Assembly (NCBI GenBank): GCA_009702955.1
Contig: WLHA01000025.1
Coordinates: 1-9,699, forward strand
Source of the DNA: Actinomycetota bacterium
Lineage (GTDB): Bacteria; Actinomycetota; Acidimicrobiia; IMCC26256
DNA length: 9,699 nt
Reading direction: 5' to 3'
Part shown: positions 1 through 6,067 of the stretch, piece by piece
Layout: every line of letters begins with the position of its first letter
Position numbering within the stretch: position 1 is the first letter of the stretch
Made by a program: the position numbers and the translations under genes
Notes under the pieces: model-generated
What the model was told of the DNA's origin: nothing
Seen by the model: only the letters and a program-made list of their open reading frames with translations
Database searches by the model: none

Positions 1-1
1 C

Positions 2-127
2 GTGGAACCCCAGCGGCTAGCAGAGCAGTTGGTCTCGCTCGCATCCCAGGGGACCTCCCAGATCGAGACTGTTGAGTTGCTACTAGAGATACTGCAGGCA
101 AAGCCTGCTCTGGCAGTGCTTACTTAG
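2..127 (+). CDS. C-terminal fragment of an unidentified protein (5' end outside window)
   Basis: An open frame enters from the left edge and runs 41 codons to a TAG at 125-127. The visible tail is rich in Leu, Ala, Glu and Gln, with an amphipathic helical pattern (it includes QIETVELLLEILQAKPALAV), as expected of a real protein C-terminus. It converges on the lipoprotein gene of the minus strand and the two coding ends overlap by 8 bp. No motif identifies the family, so no function is proposed. The piece is short, and an open frame of this length could occur by chance. The absence of any other gene in the first 119 bases and the tidy tail-to-tail fit favour it being real. Confidence 0.45.
   Translation: MEPQRLAEQLVSLASQGTSQIETVELLLEILQAKPALAVLT
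94..108 (-). terminator. Possible weak terminator hairpin of the bc operon
   Basis: GCAGGC (94-99) and GCCTGC (103-108) form a perfect 6-bp GC-rich stem around a 3-nt loop. On the minus strand it starts 11 nt after the lipoprotein stop codon (TAA, 122-120), where a terminator for the eight-gene operon would be expected. No T-run follows, so it is not a classical intrinsic terminator. It also lies inside the last codons of the convergent plus-strand gene. Confidence 0.3.
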
Positions 128-401
128 CGTCGCTCTCGTGGTCAGCGTCTTGGCGCTCTTCGCGTTTTTTGCGAATGCGGTCCATGTAGAAGAGGGATGC
201 AAAGAGGAGTCCGATAAATACCGCCAACAGCACGAAGGCGAGTCCGCCCTGGCCGTTCTCTCCGCCGGCATCGACCATCTGACCGTTGTTGATGTCAGGT
301 CCGCAGCCGGTGAGCATCACAAGCGTTACAAGAGTTAGAAGAGCGAGAGCTGCACGCCTAATGAAGAGCGCAGTATGAGTAGTGGTGAGTCTCGAGGTCA
401 T
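120..401 (-). CDS. Small lipoprotein with one C-terminal membrane helix, last gene of the bc operon
   Basis: This 93-residue protein has a basic N-terminus (FIRR), a hydrophobic stretch at about 17-30 and a lipobox ending LTGC at 30-33. These predict export, signal peptidase II cleavage and lipidation of Cys33. A Gly/Asn-rich spacer follows, then a second hydrophobic helix at about 53-73 and a highly charged tail (RIRKKREERQ), probably cytoplasmic. The family is not recognised. Its place directly behind the cytochrome bc genes suggests an accessory or assembly factor, which is inference. The start is ATG at 401-399, with AGGAG at 417-413 (11-nt spacing). An in-frame TTG at 410-408 lies only 2 nt from that motif and is rejected. 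The gene overlaps the convergent neighbour by 8 bp at its 3' end. Confidence 0.75.
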   Translation of the reverse strand: MTSRLTTTHTALFIRRAALALLTLVTLVMLTGCGPDINNGQMVDAGGENGQGGLAFVLLAVFIGLLFASLFYMDRIRKKREERQDADHESDAK

Positions 402-412
402 CTTTATCAATA

Positions 413-417
413 CTCCT
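413..417 (-). promoter_or_regulatory. Ribosome binding site deciding the lipoprotein start
   Basis: AGGAG on the minus strand overlaps the TAG stop of the upstream 295-aa gene (418-416). It is 11 nt from ATG 401-399 but only 2 nt from TTG 410-408, which favours the ATG. The stop/ribosome-site overlap also suggests translational coupling. Confidence 0.6.
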
Positions 418-1303
418 AGACGCCAGCGGGGGTTGGGGAGTTGTCGGCGGCCTCTTGCTCGGCTAGTTCCTGAAGGTCACGCTCTCGCCAGTGAAGCCCG
501 AGGAGGAAGAGTGCGAACATGATGCCGGATGAAACCATCACCATGAATGGCGGGAAGCGAAGCGAGCCGAGATCCTTCTCAAGCACAATGGTTGTTACCT
601 GCTTCTCAGCGTCGCATTTCGGCGGTGGAATCGGGTCTCCGAAGGGAACCTTCTGAGCCTCTAGATCAATTGGGCAGAGAACTGCTACTGCAAAACTCGG
701 CACATGAGCAGTTACGTGTATCCAGGGGAAAGAGGAGTTTGTGGTGATCTTGATATCCCCGAGGTGGAGGTAAGGGGAGGTCTTGTCGAGCCATGCCCGG
801 CCACCAGTCGTGTAAGCAGCAGCGACGAGGTAATCGGTAGACGACTCAAAGGTCTGGAACTCATTCGGCAACTCTGCCGGAACGCCACCTACGCCCTTGG
901 GGATGACCACAAGTGCATCAATTGCAGCCTTTACGTTTGTCGTCTCAGCCTCGTCAAGCCTGTTCTCGGGGCCGATTGTCTGTATCGCCTCGATATTGGA
1001 GCGTGCGAAGTCATCTCCTGCAATGCTCTCCGTCGTATTCCAACCAGGGATTCGACCCTTGAGAGTATTTAGCGGGGATGCTGTTGTCCACCAGAGTGTT
1101 GCGAGGAGCATGAGCATCCCGGAGAGCGCTGCCCCAACAATTAGGAACGCGAGGCGCGCACCTGTGTTGGTTGCTACGAGTAGGTAGGTGCCACCGATGA
1201 AGAGCCCAATCGCTGAGAGAACGACAAGTACACCCAGAATCGTTGGATACCAAATGCTCGGTTCCTTGATCCCCGTGTTCGCAAAAATAAGTAGGAGGTT
1301 CAC
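416..1303 (-). CDS. Membrane protein of unknown function in the bc operon (three helices, large external domain)
   Basis: This 295-residue protein has two adjacent N-terminal membrane helices (about 19-43 and 50-73), a soluble region of about 178 residues, and a third helix at 252-271 followed by a charged tail (HWRERDLQEL). The positive-inside rule places the 74-251 domain outside the cytoplasm. That domain has two Cys (210, 230) that could form a disulfide, and no CxxCH or iron-sulfur motif. I do not recognise the family. Its position between the diheme cytochrome c and the lipoprotein suggests a lineage-specific accessory subunit or assembly factor of the quinol:cytochrome c reductase, which is inference. 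It starts at GTG 1303-1301 with AGGAG 6 nt upstream, 21 bp after the cytochrome c stop. Confidence 0.8.
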   Translation of the reverse strand: MNLLLIFANTGIKEPSIWYPTILGVLVVLSAIGLFIGGTYLLVATNTGARLAFLIVGAALSGMLMLLATLWWTTASPLNTLKGRIPGWNTTESIAGDDFARSNIEAIQTIGPENRLDEAETTNVKAAIDALVVIPKGVGGVPAELPNEFQTFESSTDYLVAAAYTTGGRAWLDKTSPYLHLGDIKITTNSSFPWIHVTAHVPSFAVAVLCPIDLEAQKVPFGDPIPPPKCDAEKQVTTIVLEKDLGSLRFPPFMVMVSSGIMFALFLLGLHWRERDLQELAEQEAADNSPTPAGV

Positions 1304-1324
1304 GCTTGGCTCCTGGTGCCTGAC

Positions 1325-2551
1325 TTAGAGGCCGCGCTCGTAGCGGACAATGGACTCAATCTGTGCCTTGGTTAGGAAGAGGCCCGCGTGGGGCATCTGT
1401 CCTGAAGAGATTCCGCGCACTCCGTACGCTTTGTTTATAGCAGCCCCAACGGCTATCCACTCATACTGCTTCTGGAAGCCTGGGGTAGTGGAGTCGTCTA
1501 TGGGGGTACCTGGGAACTGCAGAAGTACGGATCCACCACGAAGAGATGGCCCGAGTGCGCCGGAGCCAGCCGGAGGAATATCTGGGATCAGTGGGTTTGA
1601 CGGGTCGAAGTATGACCATGTCTTGGTGTGGCATCGAGCGCAGTTGGTCTCGAAGAGAAGTTGTCCTTCACTTGCGTTCTTCATCTCGGTCGAGCGCGCC
1701 TTGCTGCGAGAAAGCGCAAACGTCGCACCGGTTACAGCGGACTCTGCTGCAGACCGAGCCTCTGGTGTTGCGTTCGCAGGGAGGGCAGAAAGCGCTGCTG
1801 TCGCGGTCTCGAGATTGGTCTCTGCAATCTTGACGCTTCCAGCCTGCTCGGCCTTGTACTTGGCCGGAGCAGCAGTAGCTGTTGCCTTTGCCTTAGCGGG
1901 CGAGATCTGAATTGAATGAAGGTATGCCATTAGGTCAGTAATGGCCTGGTCATTCTTGGGGCCACCACCGAGTACTCCCCATGCTGGCATCGGGGAACCT
2001 GGGCGACCGTAAACAAGAATGTTGTGTACCTGAGTATCGTCAAATCTGTAGAAGACGTTGTTTAATGCCGGGGCCTTCCACGAAACGCTGATCGGGCGAG
2101 CAGACTCATTGCCCTGAGCAGCTGGCGTGACAACAAATGGTGCTGCACCTCCGCCGCCATCAGCCCCGTGACAGTTTGCACAGAGAAGTGACTTAGCAGC
2201 CTCGTAGGCCGGCATCGTGTCGTTGGCGAAGAGGACTGCTCCACGCTCAACCGCACGCTCATCGAATCCGATAACTGCAGCATCTTGGCGCGCTGGCTCA
2301 ACCAACCAGTAGAGCGGGAGGCCTGCTGCAAGAATTAGAGAGAAGGTAAATGCCCAGCGAAGCGAGCGCTCAAGTTTGCGCCCCTCCATAACCTCATCTT
2401 CAAGAGGCGTTGCGAGGTTCTGTGGTGCCTTCTCAACAGGCTGGCGACGAACACTGAGAATACGGAATGCAACAATTCCGGCTATCGCAACAATCGCAAG
2501 AATGTTGAGGGTGATTAAACCCGTGCGGAGTGTGATGGCGAGTATCGGCAT
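1325..2551 (-). CDS. qcrC: Membrane-anchored diheme cytochrome c subunit of the bc complex
   Basis: This 408-residue protein accepts electrons from the Rieske cluster and passes them towards a terminal oxidase. Two N-terminal helices (about 11-32 and 64-84) flank a basic loop (RRQPVEK), so the rest lies outside the membrane. Two c-type heme sites are visible. The first is CANCH at 124-128, with probable axial Met188 in SPMPAW. The second is CARCH at 304-308, with probable axial Met386 in GQMPHAG. Between the heme domains is an Ala/Lys/Glu-rich helical stretch at about 217-290 that is not part of a typical cytochrome c fold. The ATG at 2551-2549 has GGAGG 10 nt upstream, inside the 3' end of the Rieske gene, and the spacer is 6 bp. 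The symbol follows actinobacterial usage, although anchoring by two N-terminal helices differs from the C-terminal anchor of mycobacterial QcrC. Confidence 0.88.
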   Translation of the reverse strand: MPILAITLRTGLITLNILAIVAIAGIVAFRILSVRRQPVEKAPQNLATPLEDEVMEGRKLERSLRWAFTFSLILAAGLPLYWLVEPARQDAAVIGFDERAVERGAVLFANDTMPAYEAAKSLLCANCHGADGGGGAAPFVVTPAAQGNESARPISVSWKAPALNNVFYRFDDTQVHNILVYGRPGSPMPAWGVLGGGPKNDQAITDLMAYLHSIQISPAKAKATATAAPAKYKAEQAGSVKIAETNLETATAALSALPANATPEARSAAESAVTGATFALSRSKARSTEMKNASEGQLLFETNCARCHTKTWSYFDPSNPLIPDIPPAGSGALGPSLRGGSVLLQFPGTPIDDSTTPGFQKQYEWIAVGAAINKAYGVRGISSGQMPHAGLFLTKAQIESIVRYERGL

Positions 2552-2557
2552 CTTGAA

Positions 2558-3433
2558 TCAGCCTCCAACGCAGGGAGGCCCTTCGGCACCCTGACCCGTC
2601 GTGTCGGTTCCGATTGGCGCGCCAGTCAAAACAACGGATGTATCGATTGTGAGCGATCCACTACCAGAGATCGCCATTACGAAGTGGTCGAGGCCGCGAG
2701 GTGCGGGCCCACCCTTCTTCTCTCCAACTCGGTTGTACTTAGATCCGTGGCACGGGCACTCAAACCACTGAGAGCTCGCACACCACGGAACCTTGCAACC
2801 AAGGTGAACGCACTTCTGGTAAATCGCAACGATGCCCTGCTCCATGTTGGGGATGAGCTTCTCGTACTGCGGGACCTTCTTGGCGCTAGATACATCGGCA
2901 GTCGGGTAGGGAACTAGGTAAGAACGAGCCTCTGGTACGTAGTAGGGCTCTTTCTTCTCTTGCGTAAATGCAAGGACATCCTTGAGGCCTTTATCTACAG
3001 CAACCTTGCCACCAAAACCACCGGTCGATTTGGAGTAGAGGAACGCAAGCGCTGCGGCACCGAATGCGCCGATTGCAAGAGCGAGTGAAAGGACGATTCC
3101 ACGGTTAAAGAATTGTCTCCGGCTGATTCCTATTGTCTCTTCGTCAGCAGGTGTGTACTTCGCAACCCCACCGGACTTCTTTGTGGCAGGAGCGGAGCTA
3201 GTTGCAACGAGAGCGTCGCGCGTCTCGTCTGACCGCTCGCGTGCCTCCGCGCTTGCAGCAGCCTCACCATCAAGGTCAGGGGTGCTGCCTGCTTCACGAT
3301 CGCGCTGGCGAGTCTCTTGCGTAAGGCGGCCAGTTACGTTTCCCTCGGCGTCTGTTGAGCGCTTACGCGCGGCAGCCATAACGGCGATAACCGCGGCAGC
3401 GAGGAGAACAACTATGGCAATAATGACGATCAC
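2558..3433 (-). CDS. qcrA: Rieske [2Fe-2S] protein of the cytochrome bc complex
   Basis: This 291-residue protein is the iron-sulfur subunit that takes the first electron from quinol at the Qo site. Both Rieske boxes are present: CVHLGC at 208-213 and CPCHGS at 226-231. Cluster ligands are C208/H210 and C226/H229, with C213-C228 as the expected disulfide. The GGPAPRGL segment at 241-248 matches the conserved proline loop. An N-terminal helix (2-22) is followed by a long charged cytoplasmic linker (23-112) ending in a twin-arginine motif (SRRQFF, 104-109). A second helix (113-133) then leads to the exported Rieske domain, consistent with Tat-dependent insertion. The GTG start at 3433-3431 has AGGAG 9 nt upstream, overlapping the TAG stop of the subunit IV gene. 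The stop TGA lies 6 bp before the cytochrome c start. Confidence 0.93.
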   Translation of the reverse strand: MIVIIAIVVLLAAAVIAVMAAARKRSTDAEGNVTGRLTQETRQRDREAGSTPDLDGEAAASAEARERSDETRDALVATSSAPATKKSGGVAKYTPADEETIGISRRQFFNRGIVLSLALAIGAFGAAALAFLYSKSTGGFGGKVAVDKGLKDVLAFTQEKKEPYYVPEARSYLVPYPTADVSSAKKVPQYEKLIPNMEQGIVAIYQKCVHLGCKVPWCASSQWFECPCHGSKYNRVGEKKGGPAPRGLDHFVMAISGSGSLTIDTSVVLTGAPIGTDTTGQGAEGPPCVGG

Positions 3434-3445
3434 AGTCTCTTGCTC

Positions 3446-4294
3446 CTACAGCTCAAAGAAGATTCCGTTGGTCCACGGGAAGACGAAGTTGAATCCTGCT
3501 CCACGGAAGAACGAACCAATAATGACGAGGATGGTCCAGAAGACAAGGAAGAGAGTGAACATTGAGATGGCCCACTTTCGATCGTCTGGCTTATTCGAAG
3601 GGTTCTTATCTACGTAGGGCGAGATGATTAACAAGAAGATGCCCATTCCCGGGATGGTCACACCGGCCACCATTGGGTGGAACATGGTGAGCATCTCCTG
3701 AAGCCCAAGGAAGTACCAAGGAGCCTTAGAGGGGTTGGGTGTCTGGTTTACATCGGCAAGACCAAGGAGTGGGGCGCGCACAAGTGCTGAGAAGATCAGC
3801 ATCATCGCTAGCACTGCGAGTGCCGCTGCAAGTTCGATAACAAGCAGGTGCGGCCAGGTGTGAACTTTGTCTACAGCCTCAGCGCGGGTCTGCTGAATAG
3901 ATCCAGACTTAACAACTGTTAGTAGGCGTTGCGTGTGTCCATCGGGGCCAGTGCCAGAAGGAGCGCCGGGAGCGGCGGTCTTAACGGAGGTAGAGGCAGC
4001 CGCGGCCGCAGGGGCTGCAGCGCCAGCGGCTCCACCAGCGGCAGCGAGACGACGCTTGCGCGCACGCTCGAGCAGGTGAGCAGGTACTCCGTCTCGATCC
4101 TCTGTGATCTCTTGACTGTCATCGCCGGCAACTGCAGCGGGCGCAGCGGCAGTCGCCTCTGCAGGGGCTGCATCAGCAGGCGTTTCAGGGGTCGTCTCAG
4201 TGCTGGCCGCAGGCGCGGCTTCACCTGAGGTGCCGGAGAGCTGTGCACGCCTCTCGGCGCTGCGCTTTAGAAGGTGTTCTGGTACTTCAACCAT
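3446..4294 (-). CDS. Cytochrome b C-terminal half / subunit IV-like protein with long N-terminal extension
   Basis: This 282-residue protein supplies the C-terminal part of cytochrome b and half of the Qo pocket. The family-like part begins near residue 140, with helices at about 149-171, 209-226 and 242-262. The segment NPSKAPWYFLGLQE (187-200) aligns with the Qo loop. It reads APWY (191-194) where mitochondrial and most proteobacterial proteins have PEWY, so the Glu is replaced by Pro. The first 140 residues are an Ala/Pro/Thr/Glu-rich extension containing two copies of a motif: VPEHLLKRSAERR at 4-16 and VPAHLLERARKRR at 70-82. By b6f topology this extension should be cytoplasmic. The ATG at 4294-4292 has AGGAG 7 nt upstream, 16 bp after cytochrome b. 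It corresponds to petD in b6f systems and would be the C-terminal half of QcrB in actinobacteria that have one chain. Confidence 0.87.
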   Translation of the reverse strand: MVEVPEHLLKRSAERRAQLSGTSGEAAPAASTETTPETPADAAPAEATAAAPAAVAGDDSQEITEDRDGVPAHLLERARKRRLAAAGGAAGAAAPAAAAASTSVKTAAPGAPSGTGPDGHTQRLLTVVKSGSIQQTRAEAVDKVHTWPHLLVIELAAALAVLAMMLIFSALVRAPLLGLADVNQTPNPSKAPWYFLGLQEMLTMFHPMVAGVTIPGMGIFLLIISPYVDKNPSNKPDDRKWAISMFTLFLVFWTILVIIGSFFRGAGFNFVFPWTNGIFFEL

Positions 4295-4310
4295 TTATCT
4301 ACTCCTCGGC

Positions 4311-5090
4311 CTAGAGCGGACCGGAGATGCCGCCATCCTTGCGGACGCGCCAGAAGTGAATCGCCATGAAAATCACGGCGACAAAGGGCAAGAGAATCAC
4401 GTGCAGCACATACCAACGAAGAAGGGTGTCTCCGCTGATCTCCTTTGCACCTAGTAACGCATATCGAATTTGAGTACCAAAGACCGGCGAGTAGCCCATC
4501 ATGTTGGTACCAACGGTCACGGCCCATAGTGCCAACTGGTCCCATGGAAGTAGGTATCCGGTGAAGGAGAGCATGAGCGTTAGCACAAGCAGGATGACAC
4601 CGATTACCCAGTTGAACTCACGAGGGGCTTTATATGCACCGTGATAAAAGACGCGGCTCATATGTAAGAACACGCTGATGACCATTAGGTGAGCAGCCCA
4701 GCGGTGCATGTTGCGAATTAGTGATCCGAAGTAGACCGCTGTCTCGAGTTGCTGGATGTTTGCCCAGGCCTGTGTATCTGTTGGTCGGTAGAAGAACATC
4801 AAGAAGATGCCGGTAACCGTTAGCAGGATGAACGTGAAGAACGAGAGGCCACCAAGGCAGAGCGTGTAGGAGACCTTTACAGCATGCCTCTTAACCTTCA
4901 CGGGGTGAAGGTGGTAGAGCAGGCTGTTCATGACAACATATGAACGGTTACGAGGGCTATCCGTGTAGCCCTTGCGGAAAATCGAACCCGGGCGGAATAT
5001 TGAGTTCCAAGCCTGTGAGTCCGTGACTTTTCCGCCGAGCTCGCTGGCCCGATCCGCTAATTTTGTGCTGTTACCGTTGCCATCGGCCAC
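4311..5090 (-). CDS. qcrB: Cytochrome b, b6-type N-terminal half (diheme b subunit)
   Basis: This 259-residue, four-helix diheme subunit carries electrons across the membrane between the Qo and Qi quinone sites. Helices lie at about 77-100, 127-147, 159-181 and 226-246. The four heme ligands are His129, His143, His230 and His245. The spacing of 14 in the first pair and 15 in the second is that of b6 rather than mitochondrial b. Other b6-like stretches are FYRPT (100-104), GYLLPWDQ (178-185) and the terminal GISGPL. Cys78 in a CLGG context matches the b6 Cys that covalently holds heme ci. An N-terminal extension of roughly 45 residues precedes the usual start region. The GTG start at 5090-5088 has AAGGAG 8 nt upstream. 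The remaining helices come from the next gene. Bacillus QcrB is also b6-like, hence the symbol; petB would be the b6f name. Confidence 0.93.
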   Translation of the reverse strand: MADGNGNSTKLADRASELGGKVTDSQAWNSIFRPGSIFRKGYTDSPRNRSYVVMNSLLYHLHPVKVKRHAVKVSYTLCLGGLSFFTFILLTVTGIFLMFFYRPTDTQAWANIQQLETAVYFGSLIRNMHRWAAHLMVISVFLHMSRVFYHGAYKAPREFNWVIGVILLVLTLMLSFTGYLLPWDQLALWAVTVGTNMMGYSPVFGTQIRYALLGAKEISGDTLLRWYVLHVILLPFVAVIFMAIHFWRVRKDGGISGPL

Positions 5091-5101
5091 GGTGGTCTCT
5101 C

Positions 5102-5163
5102 CTTGTTTAGTGGGTTAGAGATGCTTGTTTTGGGGATTACAAGTGCTTGTTTAGTGGGTTAGA
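5102..5163. repeat. 18-bp direct repeat spanning the ferredoxin-cytochrome b spacer
   Basis: The sequence CTTGTTTAGTGGGTTAGA occurs exactly at 5102-5119 and again at 5146-5163. The second copy contains the ferredoxin stop codon (TAA on the minus strand, 5161-5159). The first copy therefore looks like a duplicated gene end left in the 68-bp spacer, and TGCTTGTTT also recurs at 5122-5130. A short tandem duplication of the ferredoxin 3' end is the simplest explanation. No stable hairpin is evident. Confidence 0.8.
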
Positions 5164-5572
5164 ACCGAACTCCGTAGGCGTACCCATGGCGCTGTGTGCG
5201 CGAGTGGGGGTCGCCTGCAGTGCCGGGGTCAGTAATTTTTCCTAGAACAATGACTCCGGTGGGGCAGCGATCGACGCAGAGTGCACAGCGTGTGCAGATA
5301 TCTTCGTCGACAATAAACGCCACGGTGTCGCGAGGGTCCTCACCTGGAAGTTCGGTACCGATGGCCTCGGTGATTGCATCTACCGAGACCATATGGATGC
5401 ACTTCCATGGACAGATGTCCACGCAGCCCTCGCACATGATGCACTCAGACTGGTCGATGTGAAGAAATTGTTTTGGCTTAACCGATGCCAAGAGGTAACT
5501 CGGGTCGACCTCTTGGAGTACGTAATCGGTTGAGAAATCTGGCATTGGCGGATTCGCATCGTTACGTGCCAT
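5159..5572 (-). CDS. Dicluster 2x[4Fe-4S] ferredoxin encoded in the bc operon
   Basis: This 137-residue soluble protein carries two complete 4Fe-4S binding motifs: C44/C47/C50 with C54, and C93/C96/C99 with C103, each CxxCxxCxxxCP-like. An extra Cys58 follows the first motif. The clusters sit about 50 residues apart, so the inter-cluster loop (55-92) is longer than in small clostridial ferredoxins and resembles NuoI-type domains. There is no signal peptide or membrane segment, so it should act in the cytoplasm or on the inner membrane face. The ATG at 5572-5570 comes 3 bp after the stop of the preceding membrane-protein gene, with only a weak AAGG, suggesting translational coupling. Its place directly upstream of cytochrome b suggests that it brings electrons to, or takes them from, the quinone-reducing side of that complex. 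This role is inferred. Confidence 0.88.
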   Translation of the reverse strand: MARNDANPPMPDFSTDYVLQEVDPSYLLASVKPKQFLHIDQSECIMCEGCVDICPWKCIHMVSVDAITEAIGTELPGEDPRDTVAFIVDEDICTRCALCVDRCPTGVIVLGKITDPGTAGDPHSRTQRHGYAYGVRF

Positions 5573-5575
5573 CGC

Positions 5576-6067
5576 TTAGGCCTTGGCCTTTAGCGGGCGA
5601 CCGAAACGCGATGTACCGGACTCGACTGTTGCCTCTTTGAGTGCATCCGCCTCGGCCTGCGTTGGTCGCTTCTGCCACTTGGAGATGATCGCGATGTTTA
5701 TACCGAACAGGAATATGTAGAAAGTAACGACGACGATGTCGCGGAGTGCCGCGTATGTAAACGAGATTGGAATCTTCACGCCGAGAATTACTTGGCCACT
5801 CTGGAGCAAGAACTTGTCTGTTCCCCACTTGAAGTAGCTATCAAAGATCGTGATGATCTCGTGTGGAACTACCGCGTAGGCAAGTGCAAAAATTGCGAAT
5901 ACGTAGAGCGATCCTGCCATTGCTTGCGCCCACGTTGTGGGGCGAACTGGTTTTGGCTTACGCATCTGCCAAAGGATTAGCCCCGTACCAATGATCAGCA
6001 AAAGGGATGACCAAATGAGGCGTCCCGCTGGTCGTAGGAAGTGCCAGTCTGGCAACAAGTTGGGCAT
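5576..6067 (-). CDS. Three-helix membrane protein of unknown function, first gene of the bc operon
   Basis: This 163-residue protein has predicted helices at about 16-34, 50-67 and 108-129. A loop of about 40 residues lies between the second and third (VPHEIITIFDSYFKWG), and a charged cytoplasmic tail follows. No cofactor motif (CxxCH, CxxC, paired His in helices) is seen and the family is not recognised. As the first gene of the operon, 3 bp upstream of the ferredoxin, it could be the membrane partner that docks the ferredoxin, but this is inference. The start is ATG 6067-6065, with GGAGG 11 nt upstream at 6083-6079. An in-frame TTG at 6085-6083 would put that motif inside the coding region and has no ribosome site of its own. 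Confidence 0.8.
   Translation of the reverse strand: MPNLLPDWHFLRPAGRLIWSSLLLIIGTGLILWQMRKPKPVRPTTWAQAMAGSLYVFAIFALAYAVVPHEIITIFDSYFKWGTDKFLLQSGQVILGVKIPISFTYAALRDIVVVTFYIFLFGINIAIISKWQKRPTQAEADALKEATVESGTSRFGRPLKAKA

Noticed and set aside
704..1072. Plus-strand open frame of 122 codons
   Set aside because: It lies wholly antisense to the 295-aa membrane protein gene, has irregular composition and no motif, and is best explained as a shadow.
1350..1910. Plus-strand open frame of 186 codons
   Set aside because: It is antisense to the diheme cytochrome c gene, whose heme motifs establish the true frame, and the translation shows no family features.
3919..4248. Minus-strand frame of 109 codons rich in Leu, Pro and Arg
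   Set aside because: It is a frame-shifted reading of the Ala/Pro-rich extension of the subunit IV-like gene. The low-complexity composition keeps several frames open.
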